A stretch of DNA of 42,035 nt from Candidatus Helarchaeota archaeon (GTDB lineage: Archaea; Asgardarchaeota; Lokiarchaeia; Helarchaeales; HEL-GB-A). The DNA is taken from contig JAEOSY010000490.1 in assembly GCA_016840125.1 (NCBI GenBank), forward strand, positions 1 through 42,035. Reading direction: 5' to 3'. The position numbers were made by a program, and so were the translations under genes. The notes beneath the pieces were generated by a model. That model did not search any database and was not told where the DNA came from. It saw nothing but the letters and a program-made list of their open reading frames with translations. The number at the start of each line of letters is the position of its first letter. The stretch's first letter is position 1. Positions 1 to 8,236 of the stretch are shown in pieces.

Positions 1-84
1 AGCAGCTGGTTTACAGACCGCCCAAAAGCCCCGCTAATTAACCAAATGATTGAGCTCGCTCAGAAATCACGGGTACAGGTCTAA
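1..84 (+). CDS. C-terminal end of a gene cut by the window edge
   Basis: The first reading frame is open from base 1 and ends at a TAA (82-84), giving a 27-residue tail that begins SSWFTDRPKAP and ends ...QKSRVQV. The tail has normal amphipathic composition and is followed by a T-rich stretch of the opposite gene's terminator. No family can be named from this fragment, and it may be chance. Confidence 0.35.
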   Translation, partial: SSWFTDRPKAPLINQMIELAQKSRVQV

Positions 85-111
85 TTCGTATCAAAGATTA
101 CTTTTGCGGAT

Positions 112-136
112 CATGAAAAAAAAAAAAGAAAAAAGA
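112..136 (-). terminator. Poly-T terminator after the zinc-ribbon gene
   Basis: Directly downstream of the minus-strand stop codon at 137-139, the minus strand reads almost entirely T (a 6-T run, C, then a 12-T run). Long T tracts without a required hairpin are the usual intrinsic terminators of archaea. Confidence 0.55.
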
Positions 137-445
137 TTATTGACCGCCTGATGAAGCACCGAGGCTGATAAATGTACTTGTATTGATAACGGTATCACAG
201 TTTTTACACACATGAAGGGATATGGGCAACATTCCAACTTGGTCGAGGTATTTGCGAACCCACTTCAAACCAAACTTTCCCATCTTTTTCATCATTCCGC
301 CTCCAAATGGTGCGGCGGAGGCCCGATACTCTAAGTATTGCTCCATTGCTTCCATTGCAGAATCTCTGAACGCATCGTCGACTGGTGCTTGCTTCATCAT
401 TACACTTAATTCTAATTCCTCTTTACAATATGGGCATTTAGGCAT
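137..445 (-). CDS. Small zinc-ribbon protein
   Basis: This 102-residue cytosolic protein begins MPKCPYC, and a second CKNC pair lies near residue 80. The two C-x-x-C knuckles could bind one zinc as a split zinc ribbon. Between them is a helical stretch with a Gly/Met-rich hinge (FGGGMMKKMGKFG). No enzyme motif is visible, and the partner and role are unknown. The ATG at 443-445 places the first knuckle at residue 4, as is typical for this kind of protein. A poly-T terminator follows the stop. A plus-strand reading frame over the same bases is a shadow without the cysteine pattern. Confidence 0.75.
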   Translation of the reverse strand: MPKCPYCKEELELSVMMKQAPVDDAFRDSAMEAMEQYLEYRASAAPFGGGMMKKMGKFGLKWVRKYLDQVGMLPISLHVCKNCDTVINTSTFISLGASSGGQ

Positions 446-667
446 CTTATACCCTCTCGATTGTTTCTATTTGATTACCTATGTTTCATAAGTAACTTAC
501 TAGGAGTGAAATCTTTACTATAGACTATTTATAGTTATTCTTGACTCTAATCCCGTAATTTTCCCTGTTATTTTCCGTTGGTAAAATATTATAGAAATAG
601 TAAACATTAAAAGTGAGTACTAATTTATTTTCTTCAATAGCGAGAAGATAGACTTACGGGGGTCTTT
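446..667. other. Divergent intergenic region before the sensor gene
   Basis: About 220 AT-rich bases hold the promoters of the minus-strand zinc-ribbon gene and the plus-strand PAS gene. A TATA-like AAAATATTATAG lies near 581-592. A G5-T stretch at 658-663 resembles a ribosome binding site just before the open PAS frame. No further gene is seen. Confidence 0.4.
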
Positions 668-745
668 GTTATCGCCTCATCAGATATTAATTATGAAACG
701 CTTCTAAAAGCATATAAAGAAAGTGAAGAACGGTACCGGGCAATT

Positions 746-3700
746 TTGAATCAGAGTGCGGATTGTATATTCCTTATCGAGTTAAAAACGTTGCGGATCC
801 TTGAAAGTAACCAAGCCCTTCAAAAACTCCTTGGTTACACTCAAGAAGAATTATCGAAGCTCACACTTTTCGACTTTGTGGCGCATGATAGTGAGGATAT
901 CAATCAAAAAATCAATCAAATCTTAGAGGAACAACAGAGTTTCTTTGGAGAACGGCGTTATCGGACGAAGGATGGACGGCTTGTCGATGTTGAAGTACGG
1001 GCAAGTCTTGTCCATTACCTAGATCAACATATAATAAGTGTCGTTTCACGTGACATTACTGAACGCAAAAAAACAGAAAAACGTTTATTAGAATCTGAGG
1101 AAAAATATCGCCTCATAACTGAGAACGCGAACGATTTAATAGGTATAGTGAATCAGAAATTTGAAATTGAATTTATCAACGAAAATCCCCTTTATCAAAT
1201 GGCAGGATTTTCGAGGGAGGATTTAGTTGGGAAGAGTGCGCTGGAGTTTGTTTATCCCCCTGATCGGGAGAAAGTTGGGAATGCGTTAATTAGAGGGTTT
1301 AAAGAAGGGGAAGGGTTTACTGAAACTCGGGCCTTAGATATAAATGGGCGTATTTTTTGGCTTGAGTTACGTGGGCGTACATTTACTGATGTAGATGGTA
1401 AAATAAAAGCCATCATCATTTCCAGAGATATTACAGATCGGAAACAAAAAGATCTACAGTTAAGGGAATCCGAAGAACAATTAAAACTTATCTTTGAAAA
1501 TGCAAATGATTTAATCTCGGTAATTAACGATAAATTTGAATTCGAATATGTGAATGAACGTATGCTTCAGGAAGTCATGGGATATACAAAAGAGGACGTG
1601 ATCGGGGAATCTTCCTTAAAGTTTGCGCATCCTGACGATGTTGAGCGCGAATTAGAATATTTAAGGAAGGGAACGATAGCAGGTGGAGGTCAAGTGGAAG
1701 CGCGACTTAGAAGAAAAGACGGAAAGTACGTTTGGTTTGATATCAAGGGACGTACATTCAGAGATAAAAAAGGTAATCTAAAAGGTCTTATGGTTGCACG
1801 GGATATGACTGAGCGGAGAGAAGCAGACCAAAAATTAATAGAATCCGAAAAAAAATATCGTTTAATCTGTGAAAATGCGAATGATTTAATTGCAATTATC
1901 AACGATAAATTTGAATTTGAATATATCAACGAACAACCTCATTTAGAGATAATGCAATATACAAAGGAAGATCTGCTTGGGAAATCTGGACTCGATTTCA
2001 CACATCCTGATCAGCTTGGGGCCGATTTAGAAAAATTACTAAAGGGATTTGAGAGCGGCGAAGGGCATATAGAAACCCGCCTCAGAAGGAAAGATGGCGA
2101 ATATCTCTGGTTTGATGTGAAAGGAAGTACATTTAGAGACTCAAATGATGATTTAAAAGCGATTCTGATTTTACGGGATATGACCGAACGGAAAAAGAAT
2201 GACCGAAAACTGATAGAATCGGAAGAGAAATTCCGAACTTTATTTGAAGATTCTCCAAATTCTATTGTATTAGTAAATAATGATGGTATTATAGTGGATT
2301 GCAATCCCATGACGGTGCAAAATTTTGGATACTCGAGAGAGACTTATATCGGGAAACCCTTTCAGGAGCTTTCCAAATTGTTTTGCCCCGAGGATTTGCA
2401 ATTGTTACTTGACGTTTTTGAAACTATTCGCTCGGGCTTCATACCCAAACCTTTAGAACTCAGAATCCATACACAAGATGGACGTGAAATATGGATAAGT
2501 GTCAAGATTTCCTTAATTGAACTACATAATCAAACACATATCCAAGCAATTATCCGAAATATTACTGAACGGAAATTAGCTAACCAATCATTAAGGGAAT
2601 CGGAAGAAAAGTACCGTATCATTTCCGAGAATGCGAATGATATCATTACTATTATAAGTCGCAGTTATGTAATAGAATTTATTAACGAGGAAGCTTGTGA
2701 ACGGGTGTTGGGTTATAAAAAGGAAGATTTGCTTGGTAAAAGTGGACTTGATATCCTCCATCCAAATGATCTTCAAAACGCGACAAAAGCGTTTGAAACA
2801 GGCATTGAGAGAGGTGAGGGTTCCGCAGAATTACGTTTCCAACACAAAGATGGGCACTATCTATGGTTTGAATTGAAAGGAAAAACCTTCATTGATAAAT
2901 ATGGGGAAAAGAAAGTTATAATGATATCCCGAAATATCACAGAACGCAAGAAATCTCAAGAAGATTTGAAAAAATCCGAAAAGAAATACCGAAACATCTT
3001 ACAAAATCTCTCCGATATCATTGTGGAAATGAGTCCGGATGGCACCTTCTTGTACGTGAGCCCTCAGATTCGTACAATCCTTGGGTTCCATGAAGGCGAA
3101 ATAATCGGTAAAAATGGGCTTGACTTTATTCATCCTGAGGATATACCGCACGTTGTTGAAAAACTTCGGCAAGCTACTCAAATCGGTGAGCGAATGCATG
3201 TTGAGTATCGGGTGCGCCATAAGGCGGGACATTATGTTGATATTGCTGTCAATGGCGGACCTGTTGAAGAGGACGGTAAAATAAAGCATATTGGCGTAGT
3301 CAGAGATATTACAAAGCGAAAAGATCTCGATCGTATTCAAAATGAGTTCTACCAGGAGATTTCTCAAGAAATTCAGAATCCCCTAGTCAAAATCAAGGAT
3401 ATAACAGCGACATTATTAGATTCCACTAATTTAGATGACCTTCAACATAGAAATTTGCGAAAAATCCTGAAAAATGAAGACCGAATCGAGCAGCTCATGC
3501 ATGAATTGTTTTCCTACTCTCGCCTCAAACTAGGTTTAGCTCAACCTAAAAAAGAAGAGTTCTATGTTTCTGATGTTATCAAAGAAATTCGGGAGAAACA
3601 CAGCGAGTTAATAACCGCTAAGAATTTATCTATTCAAACGAAATTTCAGCCGGATGACCACCTTTTCTTAGATAAAGCACAAATTTCCAAGGTCATTAAT

Positions 3701-4012
3701 AATTTATTCGAGAATGCCGTCAAATTTTCCTTTCCGAATGGAATTATCATCGTTAAATCTGTTATAAAAGACAATACCTGGACCTTTTCCATTCAGGATC
3801 GCGGAATTGGCATCTCTAAGGAAGAATCTGCCAAACTCTTTCGGCGCTACCCTGAGTTTGTAGAAGATGATAAGTTGAATACAACAGGGATTGGCATTGG
3901 TTTGTCCATCTGCAAGAAGATCATTGATGCTTACCATGGAGAAATTTGGGGTACTTCGGATGGCATCAATAGAGGTGCCACATTCACCTTCCAGCTAGAA
4001 TTTCCCCCCTAG
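746..4012 (+). CDS. Multi-PAS sensor protein with degenerate histidine-kinase core
   Basis: This is a 1088-residue soluble sensor, given from its first conventional start (TTG). It contains seven consecutive PAS/PAC units at about residues 1-110, 118-235, 245-360, 368-485, 495-610, 622-737 and 745-860, most closing with a (S/A)RDITERK-type motif. A dimerisation helix (862-930) and a GHKL ATPase domain follow: N-box NNLFENAVKFS near 985-995, G1 DRGIGI 1018-1023, G2 GIGIGL 1048-1053. The H-box reads EISQEIQNPL, so the phospho-acceptor histidine is Gln874 (CAA at 3365-3367), while the ATP site looks intact. There is no signal peptide or membrane segment. The frame stays open upstream to 641 and encodes a PAS-type linker (ESEERYRAIL), so the true start is probably near 668-690, where no ATG, GTG or TTG exists in frame. 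The small zinc protein starts 3 bases downstream. The ligand is unknown. Confidence 0.9.
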   Translation: MNQSADCIFLIELKTLRILESNQALQKLLGYTQEELSKLTLFDFVAHDSEDINQKINQILEEQQSFFGERRYRTKDGRLVDVEVRASLVHYLDQHIISVVSRDITERKKTEKRLLESEEKYRLITENANDLIGIVNQKFEIEFINENPLYQMAGFSREDLVGKSALEFVYPPDREKVGNALIRGFKEGEGFTETRALDINGRIFWLELRGRTFTDVDGKIKAIIISRDITDRKQKDLQLRESEEQLKLIFENANDLISVINDKFEFEYVNERMLQEVMGYTKEDVIGESSLKFAHPDDVERELEYLRKGTIAGGGQVEARLRRKDGKYVWFDIKGRTFRDKKGNLKGLMVARDMTERREADQKLIESEKKYRLICENANDLIAIINDKFEFEYINEQPHLEIMQYTKEDLLGKSGLDFTHPDQLGADLEKLLKGFESGEGHIETRLRRKDGEYLWFDVKGSTFRDSNDDLKAILILRDMTERKKNDRKLIESEEKFRTLFEDSPNSIVLVNNDGIIVDCNPMTVQNFGYSRETYIGKPFQELSKLFCPEDLQLLLDVFETIRSGFIPKPLELRIHTQDGREIWISVKISLIELHNQTHIQAIIRNITERKLANQSLRESEEKYRIISENANDIITIISRSYVIEFINEEACERVLGYKKEDLLGKSGLDILHPNDLQNATKAFETGIERGEGSAELRFQHKDGHYLWFELKGKTFIDKYGEKKVIMISRNITERKKSQEDLKKSEKKYRNILQNLSDIIVEMSPDGTFLYVSPQIRTILGFHEGEIIGKNGLDFIHPEDIPHVVEKLRQATQIGERMHVEYRVRHKAGHYVDIAVNGGPVEEDGKIKHIGVVRDITKRKDLDRIQNEFYQEISQEIQNPLVKIKDITATLLDSTNLDDLQHRNLRKILKNEDRIEQLMHELFSYSRLKLGLAQPKKEEFYVSDVIKEIREKHSELITAKNLSIQTKFQPDDHLFLDKAQISKVINNLFENAVKFSFPNGIIIVKSVIKDNTWTFSIQDRGIGISKEESAKLFRRYPEFVEDDKLNTTGIGIGLSICKKIIDAYHGEIWGTSDGINRGATFTFQLEFPP

Positions 4013-4014
4013 AT

Positions 4015-4224
4015 GTGATAAAAATGAGTCCTTATAAAGCGTGTCAGATATGCGGCAAAAAAGGACCTTTAGATGATGTATTATACTATTGTGAGAAATG
4101 TAAGCAATATTTTTGCGTGGATTGTTTGACTATGTACGACGGTAACGATGCGTACGCCTCTCATAGTAAAAAATTATTCTATTGCCCAAAAGAACATCAT
4201 TACATGGGCAGTGATTGGTTTTGA
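4015..4224 (+). CDS. Small cysteine-rich zinc-binding protein
   Basis: A 69-residue protein with the spaced pattern C-x2-C (CQIC), C-x2-C (CEKC), C-x2-C (CVDC) and C-x3-H (CPKEH), enough ligands for two zinc ions in a RING-, B-box- or treble-clef-like fold. The GTG at 4015 lies two bases after the sensor stop codon, with an alternative ATG at 4024. The close spacing implies co-transcription and perhaps a role in the sensor's output, which is inferred only. The region ends convergently with the transporter gene on the other strand. Confidence 0.75.
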   Translation: MIKMSPYKACQICGKKGPLDDVLYYCEKCKQYFCVDCLTMYDGNDAYASHSKKLFYCPKEHHYMGSDWF

Positions 4225-4285
4225 TTGAGAAATAATCCTCTTTCAACAAACGAGTTTCCTAGCTTGATGATCTGACATTACACGT

Positions 4286-5758
4286 CTATGTGTCTTGGTC
4301 TAACAAGCCCTCTTGTGCAGCTTTTTCCAGAAAACGTTTTTCTTTTTCTATATGCAACTGCTGGACTTGAAGCTTCATTTCCAAGTATTTCGGACCATCT
4401 AAGGGATAATAATACGCCACAACAAGAAGAATTATTAGAACTAAGGCTGGGAAAAAGCTCATTAAAAACCGAATCCCAAAAATCGCGCTCGCGGGTTGAG
4501 ATTTTGGATGGGCAATTCCAAATTCATCGATATAGGGTTCCAAGAAAGCAAAAACAGTAACTAATATAGTTAGAAACGCCGAAACAGCGATTGATTCTGC
4601 GGGCTTGGTTATGAGTGCATTGACTCCGAAGAAAGCTGACTCGCGCCGAACACCCGTTCGCAACTCATCTTCGTCAGTACAATCCATAATCAACGGATCC
4701 ATAAATGTCATAAACGCAGAGATCGCAATTCCAATGATGAGTAGCGGAATTATTGTTTCAATGAGGGTTGTAGGGAAAAATACAAGTGTTAGTCCGCCCA
4801 TTAAGATAGGAATACTCAGTATTAATGATTTTCGCATTCCGTACTTCCCTGCCAGCTTCATAAAAATAAAGCCTCCAATTAAATTACCAAGGAAGAAGAA
4901 GATCATCGGGAGAATCGCCTCAAAGCCTGAAAGGTTCAGCACATAATCTATGTAATAGGAAATGCCTGTCCCGACAAAGGTAGATAGGAATACACCCGCA
5001 AAGATCGCAACTTCCAGGATGACAAATGCCCGACTTTTAAGCGTGTGTTTGATGCTATCAATGAATCCTGGTTGGTCCTCTCGAGAAAACATGATCTTCT
5101 CTTTCAGCAGATATGAGCTAAGGAATATCGTGATAAAACCAATGATCCCAACTACAATTACAAAGATTTGAAAGGGATCAATCGGTTTTTGAAGGGGCTG
5201 ATCATTATATAAGAGCATGGGAGGTACGAGTGCCGCTATGACCGAACCCACTCCTGCAAGAATTCCACTCAAATAAGCGATTTTGGTTCGGTTCTTCGCT
5301 GTAAGGGCCATTTCCCCCAATAGTGAGATATTGACAATGACTACGAGAGTAAAAAAGGTATCATAAAAGAAAAGTATTATTAGTAGGTAAAAAAATAAGC
5401 CAAGCTGGCTTGAAGCGGTCACAAAGGGAAGCCAGAGCATTATAAAAGCGATTGAAAGAAAAGGTGCCCCATAACGCATGTAGGGAATGCGCCGTCCCAG
5501 CTTGTGGTGGGTTCGGTCACTCATAATTCCGAACAGAGGATCATTTATTGCATTCCAAATTGCATAAATCATAAATGCTAAGCTGATGTATCCCGCACTT
5601 AACCCTAATTTAATTTGATAAAAATAGACTAGGAATCCCATAACTCCGGCGAGCATTATCCAGCCAAATTTAGAGAAGCCATAATAAACTATTTGTCTTC
5701 TTGAGACTTTTTCATCAAAGCCGCTAACTTCATCCGAAAGTTCCGGTTCAACGCTCAT
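4286..5758 (-). CDS. GPH-type sugar:cation symporter (MFS superfamily)
   Basis: A 490-residue integral membrane protein with about twelve hydrophobic segments. The cytoplasmic loop SDRTHHKLGRRIPYMRYG near residues 80-97 is the signature of the glycoside-pentoside-hexuronide:cation symporter family (MelB-like), and the length fits. It probably imports a sugar or glycoside, but the substrate cannot be read from the sequence. The ATG at 5756-5758 is 15 bases after the oxidoreductase stop, so it is the last gene of an operon that starts with the Rag-like GTPase. A hydrophilic, acidic N-terminal tail of about 20 residues precedes the first membrane segment. Confidence 0.88.
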   Translation of the reverse strand: MSVEPELSDEVSGFDEKVSRRQIVYYGFSKFGWIMLAGVMGFLVYFYQIKLGLSAGYISLAFMIYAIWNAINDPLFGIMSDRTHHKLGRRIPYMRYGAPFLSIAFIMLWLPFVTASSQLGLFFYLLIILFFYDTFFTLVVIVNISLLGEMALTAKNRTKIAYLSGILAGVGSVIAALVPPMLLYNDQPLQKPIDPFQIFVIVVGIIGFITIFLSSYLLKEKIMFSREDQPGFIDSIKHTLKSRAFVILEVAIFAGVFLSTFVGTGISYYIDYVLNLSGFEAILPMIFFFLGNLIGGFIFMKLAGKYGMRKSLILSIPILMGGLTLVFFPTTLIETIIPLLIIGIAISAFMTFMDPLIMDCTDEDELRTGVRRESAFFGVNALITKPAESIAVSAFLTILVTVFAFLEPYIDEFGIAHPKSQPASAIFGIRFLMSFFPALVLIILLVVAYYYPLDGPKYLEMKLQVQQLHIEKEKRFLEKAAQEGLLDQDT

Positions 5759-5773
5759 TGTAGTCTTAATACC

Positions 5774-7189
5774 TCAGTCTACTTTCATTACGTCCCTCCG
5801 ATACTCCTCCATATTGATAACTGTTCCCTCTAATCTTGATTTTTCGGCAGCGAATGCCAAAATGTGACTTTCTAGGGAGGCTCGTGCTCCGGTTAGCGGC
5901 TTCGCAAGATTATTTTTCAGTAAATCGACGAAGGAATCCATCAATCTCCAATCCCCGCCTCCGTGGGCGACCCTTCCCTCCTCCAATAATCGTGCTTTAT
6001 GAACAATCTCCCTCTTCCCCGATAGCTTATCATATAACCACAGCTTCTCGCCAGATTGTAGAAAATCTCCTATTAAAGTACCCTTGGTTCCGTCTACGCG
6101 GATATACCGTCCTTCCTGAGAACTATGTCCATGGACGGTCAGATTTGCTGTTACCCCATTCTCGAAATCGATGTTCACAAGCATATGGTCGGGCTGGTCA
6201 TTGTCGCAGTGATACACGCACCGCCCCCATGGACCCTCTGCCAGTGCTTTCATCTTCCCTTCATAGCTTAAATCATCCGTGATGACCGAAACGGGCCAGA
6301 CCCGCCAATCATTCACTTGTTTGAGGAGGGGAACCAAGGTGCTGAAGATCTTAAAAATTGTTTTATGATTGAGTGCAAGCCCTGCGAAAAATCTGGCGAG
6401 GCGCCAATTCGATTCTGCTCCTATTCGGAGTAGAGGGACAACGTCAATATATAAAAATGGGGCATAATGGATACAGGTCTCGGCGTGGGGACACCCATCA
6501 AGACATCGTTCCGGTGCACCTGGTGGGGCTTGATCCGCTTTGTAATGTGTGAGGGTTCCGAATGAACTGATCTTTTTTGGGAGCACCCCAACCATCCAAT
6601 ACAAGAGATCAAGATCATGGCAACATTTTGCCAGAATTAAAGGCGATGTTTCCTTCGAGTTCCGCCAAAAGCCCCTAACATAGGAATGGCAGAAATGCCA
6701 ATAAGTGACGTTCTCATTGCATTGGATATTAATAAGATCTCCAATTCTGCCGCTATGTATAATATCATATACTGTTGAGTAGAATTTCGTATAGCGCAGG
6801 ACATGACAGATTTGAAGCTGTTTGCCTAATTCTTCAGACTTTTGCACCAGTTGCACGCATTCATTCAGCTTGTTCGACATCGGCTTTTCTAAGAGAACAT
6901 CATACCCCTTCTCCATTGCAAGGATTGTGGGTTTTGTATGCATCTCATCTTGAGTTGTTATGATGGCGGCATCGGCAAATTTTGGAATATCCAAGATCTT
7001 TTCCCACGTATTAAAACTGCGGTCCTCAGGAATTTCGTGAATCTCCATAAACTGCTTCCTTCGCTCTTCAACGGGTTCCGCGACACCAATTATTTGAATT
7101 TTATCATTATTTGTTACTGCATAGGCTCCATAGGCATCCCGTCCCCGGCTACCCGCACCTAAAACAATGGCTGTAAGAGGTTTTTCCAT
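5774..7189 (-). CDS. Gfo/Idh/MocA-family NAD(P)-dependent oxidoreductase
   Basis: A 471-residue cytosolic enzyme. The N-terminal Rossmann fold has GAGSRGRDAYG at 11-21 and the family's EKP motif at 101-103, whose lysine is catalytic. The expected H-D-L-D-x-L-Y-W segment follows in the second domain (CCHDLDLLYW). A cysteine-rich insert (CLDGCPHAETC) sits in the C-terminal domain, as in a subset of this family. Known members oxidise or reduce sugars, inositols and their derivatives. Being placed 15 bases before a sugar-symporter gene, it probably acts on the imported compound; this is inference. It lies 23 bases after the GTPase gene, consistent with one transcript. Confidence 0.9.
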   Translation of the reverse strand: MEKPLTAIVLGAGSRGRDAYGAYAVTNNDKIQIIGVAEPVEERRKQFMEIHEIPEDRSFNTWEKILDIPKFADAAIITTQDEMHTKPTILAMEKGYDVLLEKPMSNKLNECVQLVQKSEELGKQLQICHVLRYTKFYSTVYDIIHSGRIGDLINIQCNENVTYWHFCHSYVRGFWRNSKETSPLILAKCCHDLDLLYWMVGVLPKKISSFGTLTHYKADQAPPGAPERCLDGCPHAETCIHYAPFLYIDVVPLLRIGAESNWRLARFFAGLALNHKTIFKIFSTLVPLLKQVNDWRVWPVSVITDDLSYEGKMKALAEGPWGRCVYHCDNDQPDHMLVNIDFENGVTANLTVHGHSSQEGRYIRVDGTKGTLIGDFLQSGEKLWLYDKLSGKREIVHKARLLEEGRVAHGGGDWRLMDSFVDLLKNNLAKPLTGARASLESHILAFAAEKSRLEGTVINMEEYRRDVMKVD

Positions 7190-7212
7190 TTTCTCACCGG
7201 ATTCTTAGTTCA

Positions 7213-8124
7213 TTAGATAGTATCTAGTAATGAGCTAAACTTCTTCTGTAACGTTTGGGTCGCATGTTTTTCTTTTCCCATAGTTAAAAGTGAGAGTTTC
7301 CACCCTCTGTAAGCTACATCTACAAAGTTGAACCTTTTTTGTTGATTGTGAAAATCCATGATAAGTTCAAAACTCGTGGAAAAACCGCCAACCATTTGTG
7401 GATTTACGTTTCTGATATAATACGTGCTATTATATACCGTTTCGAGAAATATCTTTTCGATTTCTTCACTGAGATAAAAATCACTAAGAATCATCATGTT
7501 TTCATCAAATAGTATCGCACCATCCAGTCTGAGAATGCGAACCAGTGACGTCATCACATTTTTCAGAGGTTTTAAGGTGGAAATTAATTCCTGTAAACTG
7601 GATGAAAATGCTTGGACAATAGATCTTTGATCGTAAATTGAGGTAACAAAAATTGATACCTCATGTCCTTCTGAGATACTTTGGAACAGCTTCTTAATTT
7701 CTTCAATGGCTGAAGTAACTTCGGGGATGTTTCGGACATTTGGATCGACTTTATGGATACAAATTGCAATTTTTGGCTTATCTTTAAAGGAGTTTACGAT
7801 GCTAAGTATGTCCTTATAATATTGCAACGCAAGTTCATGCCTACTTGCATCCATTGCATCAATCACGAAAAAAAGAGAATCAGAAAATTCAAATAAATGC
7901 TCATCTTTGATGTAGTCATTCCGATATCTTTCTTGCCCACCGAGATCAAAGCTGACGATTGGTACTCCAAGAATACTAATAGTAGACCTACTAATCCCTA
8001 CGGTAGGCTTAATATCATCCATCAAATTATACTTGCGATTTAAAATATTGAGGATTGAGGTCTTACCCGCTTTATCTAAACCCGCTACGACGACTTTATA
8101 TGACTCATTGGTTCTTTCTGACAA
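7213..8124 (-). CDS. Rag/Arf-like small GTPase with C-terminal extension
   Basis: A 303-residue GTPase. The G domain spans about 8-185: P-loop GLDKAGKTS 15-23, switch-I Thr41, G3 DLGGQ 60-64, and G4 as HKVD 124-127 instead of NKxD. HKxD, and the preceding YYKDILSIV...KPKIAICIHK stretch, are typical of the Rag/Gtr family, whereas the P-loop and DLGGQERYR resemble Arf. Residues ~190-303 form an extra alpha/beta domain that could be a roadblock/longin-like fold, as in Rag proteins. No lipidation cysteine or signal is seen. It is the first gene of a transcript with an oxidoreductase and a sugar symporter. In eukaryotes Rag GTPases report nutrient status, so a sensing role here is attractive but inferred. 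Confidence 0.88.
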   Translation of the reverse strand: MSERTNESYKVVVAGLDKAGKTSILNILNRKYNLMDDIKPTVGISRSTISILGVPIVSFDLGGQERYRNDYIKDEHLFEFSDSLFFVIDAMDASRHELALQYYKDILSIVNSFKDKPKIAICIHKVDPNVRNIPEVTSAIEEIKKLFQSISEGHEVSIFVTSIYDQRSIVQAFSSSLQELISTLKPLKNVMTSLVRILRLDGAILFDENMMILSDFYLSEEIEKIFLETVYNSTYYIRNVNPQMVGGFSTSFELIMDFHNQQKRFNFVDVAYRGWKLSLLTMGKEKHATQTLQKKFSSLLDTI

Positions 8125-8236
8125 TTTAATCCACCAACTTCATGGTTATCTTCTTAATTATTATATGAAATTTTTTTAAATCTATTTTATAATTCTAAAT
8201 TATCACTTGTCTTTCTAGATTTTTTGAGATGATTTA

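Noticed and set aside
222..491. 89-residue plus-strand frame over the zinc-ribbon gene
   Set aside because: It is antisense to a gene with a clear double C-x-x-C pattern and has no domain of its own.
5836..6282. 148-residue plus-strand frame over the oxidoreductase gene
   Set aside because: Shadow frame of a strongly supported Gfo/Idh/MocA gene, rich in Arg/Pro/Ser as antisense frames are.
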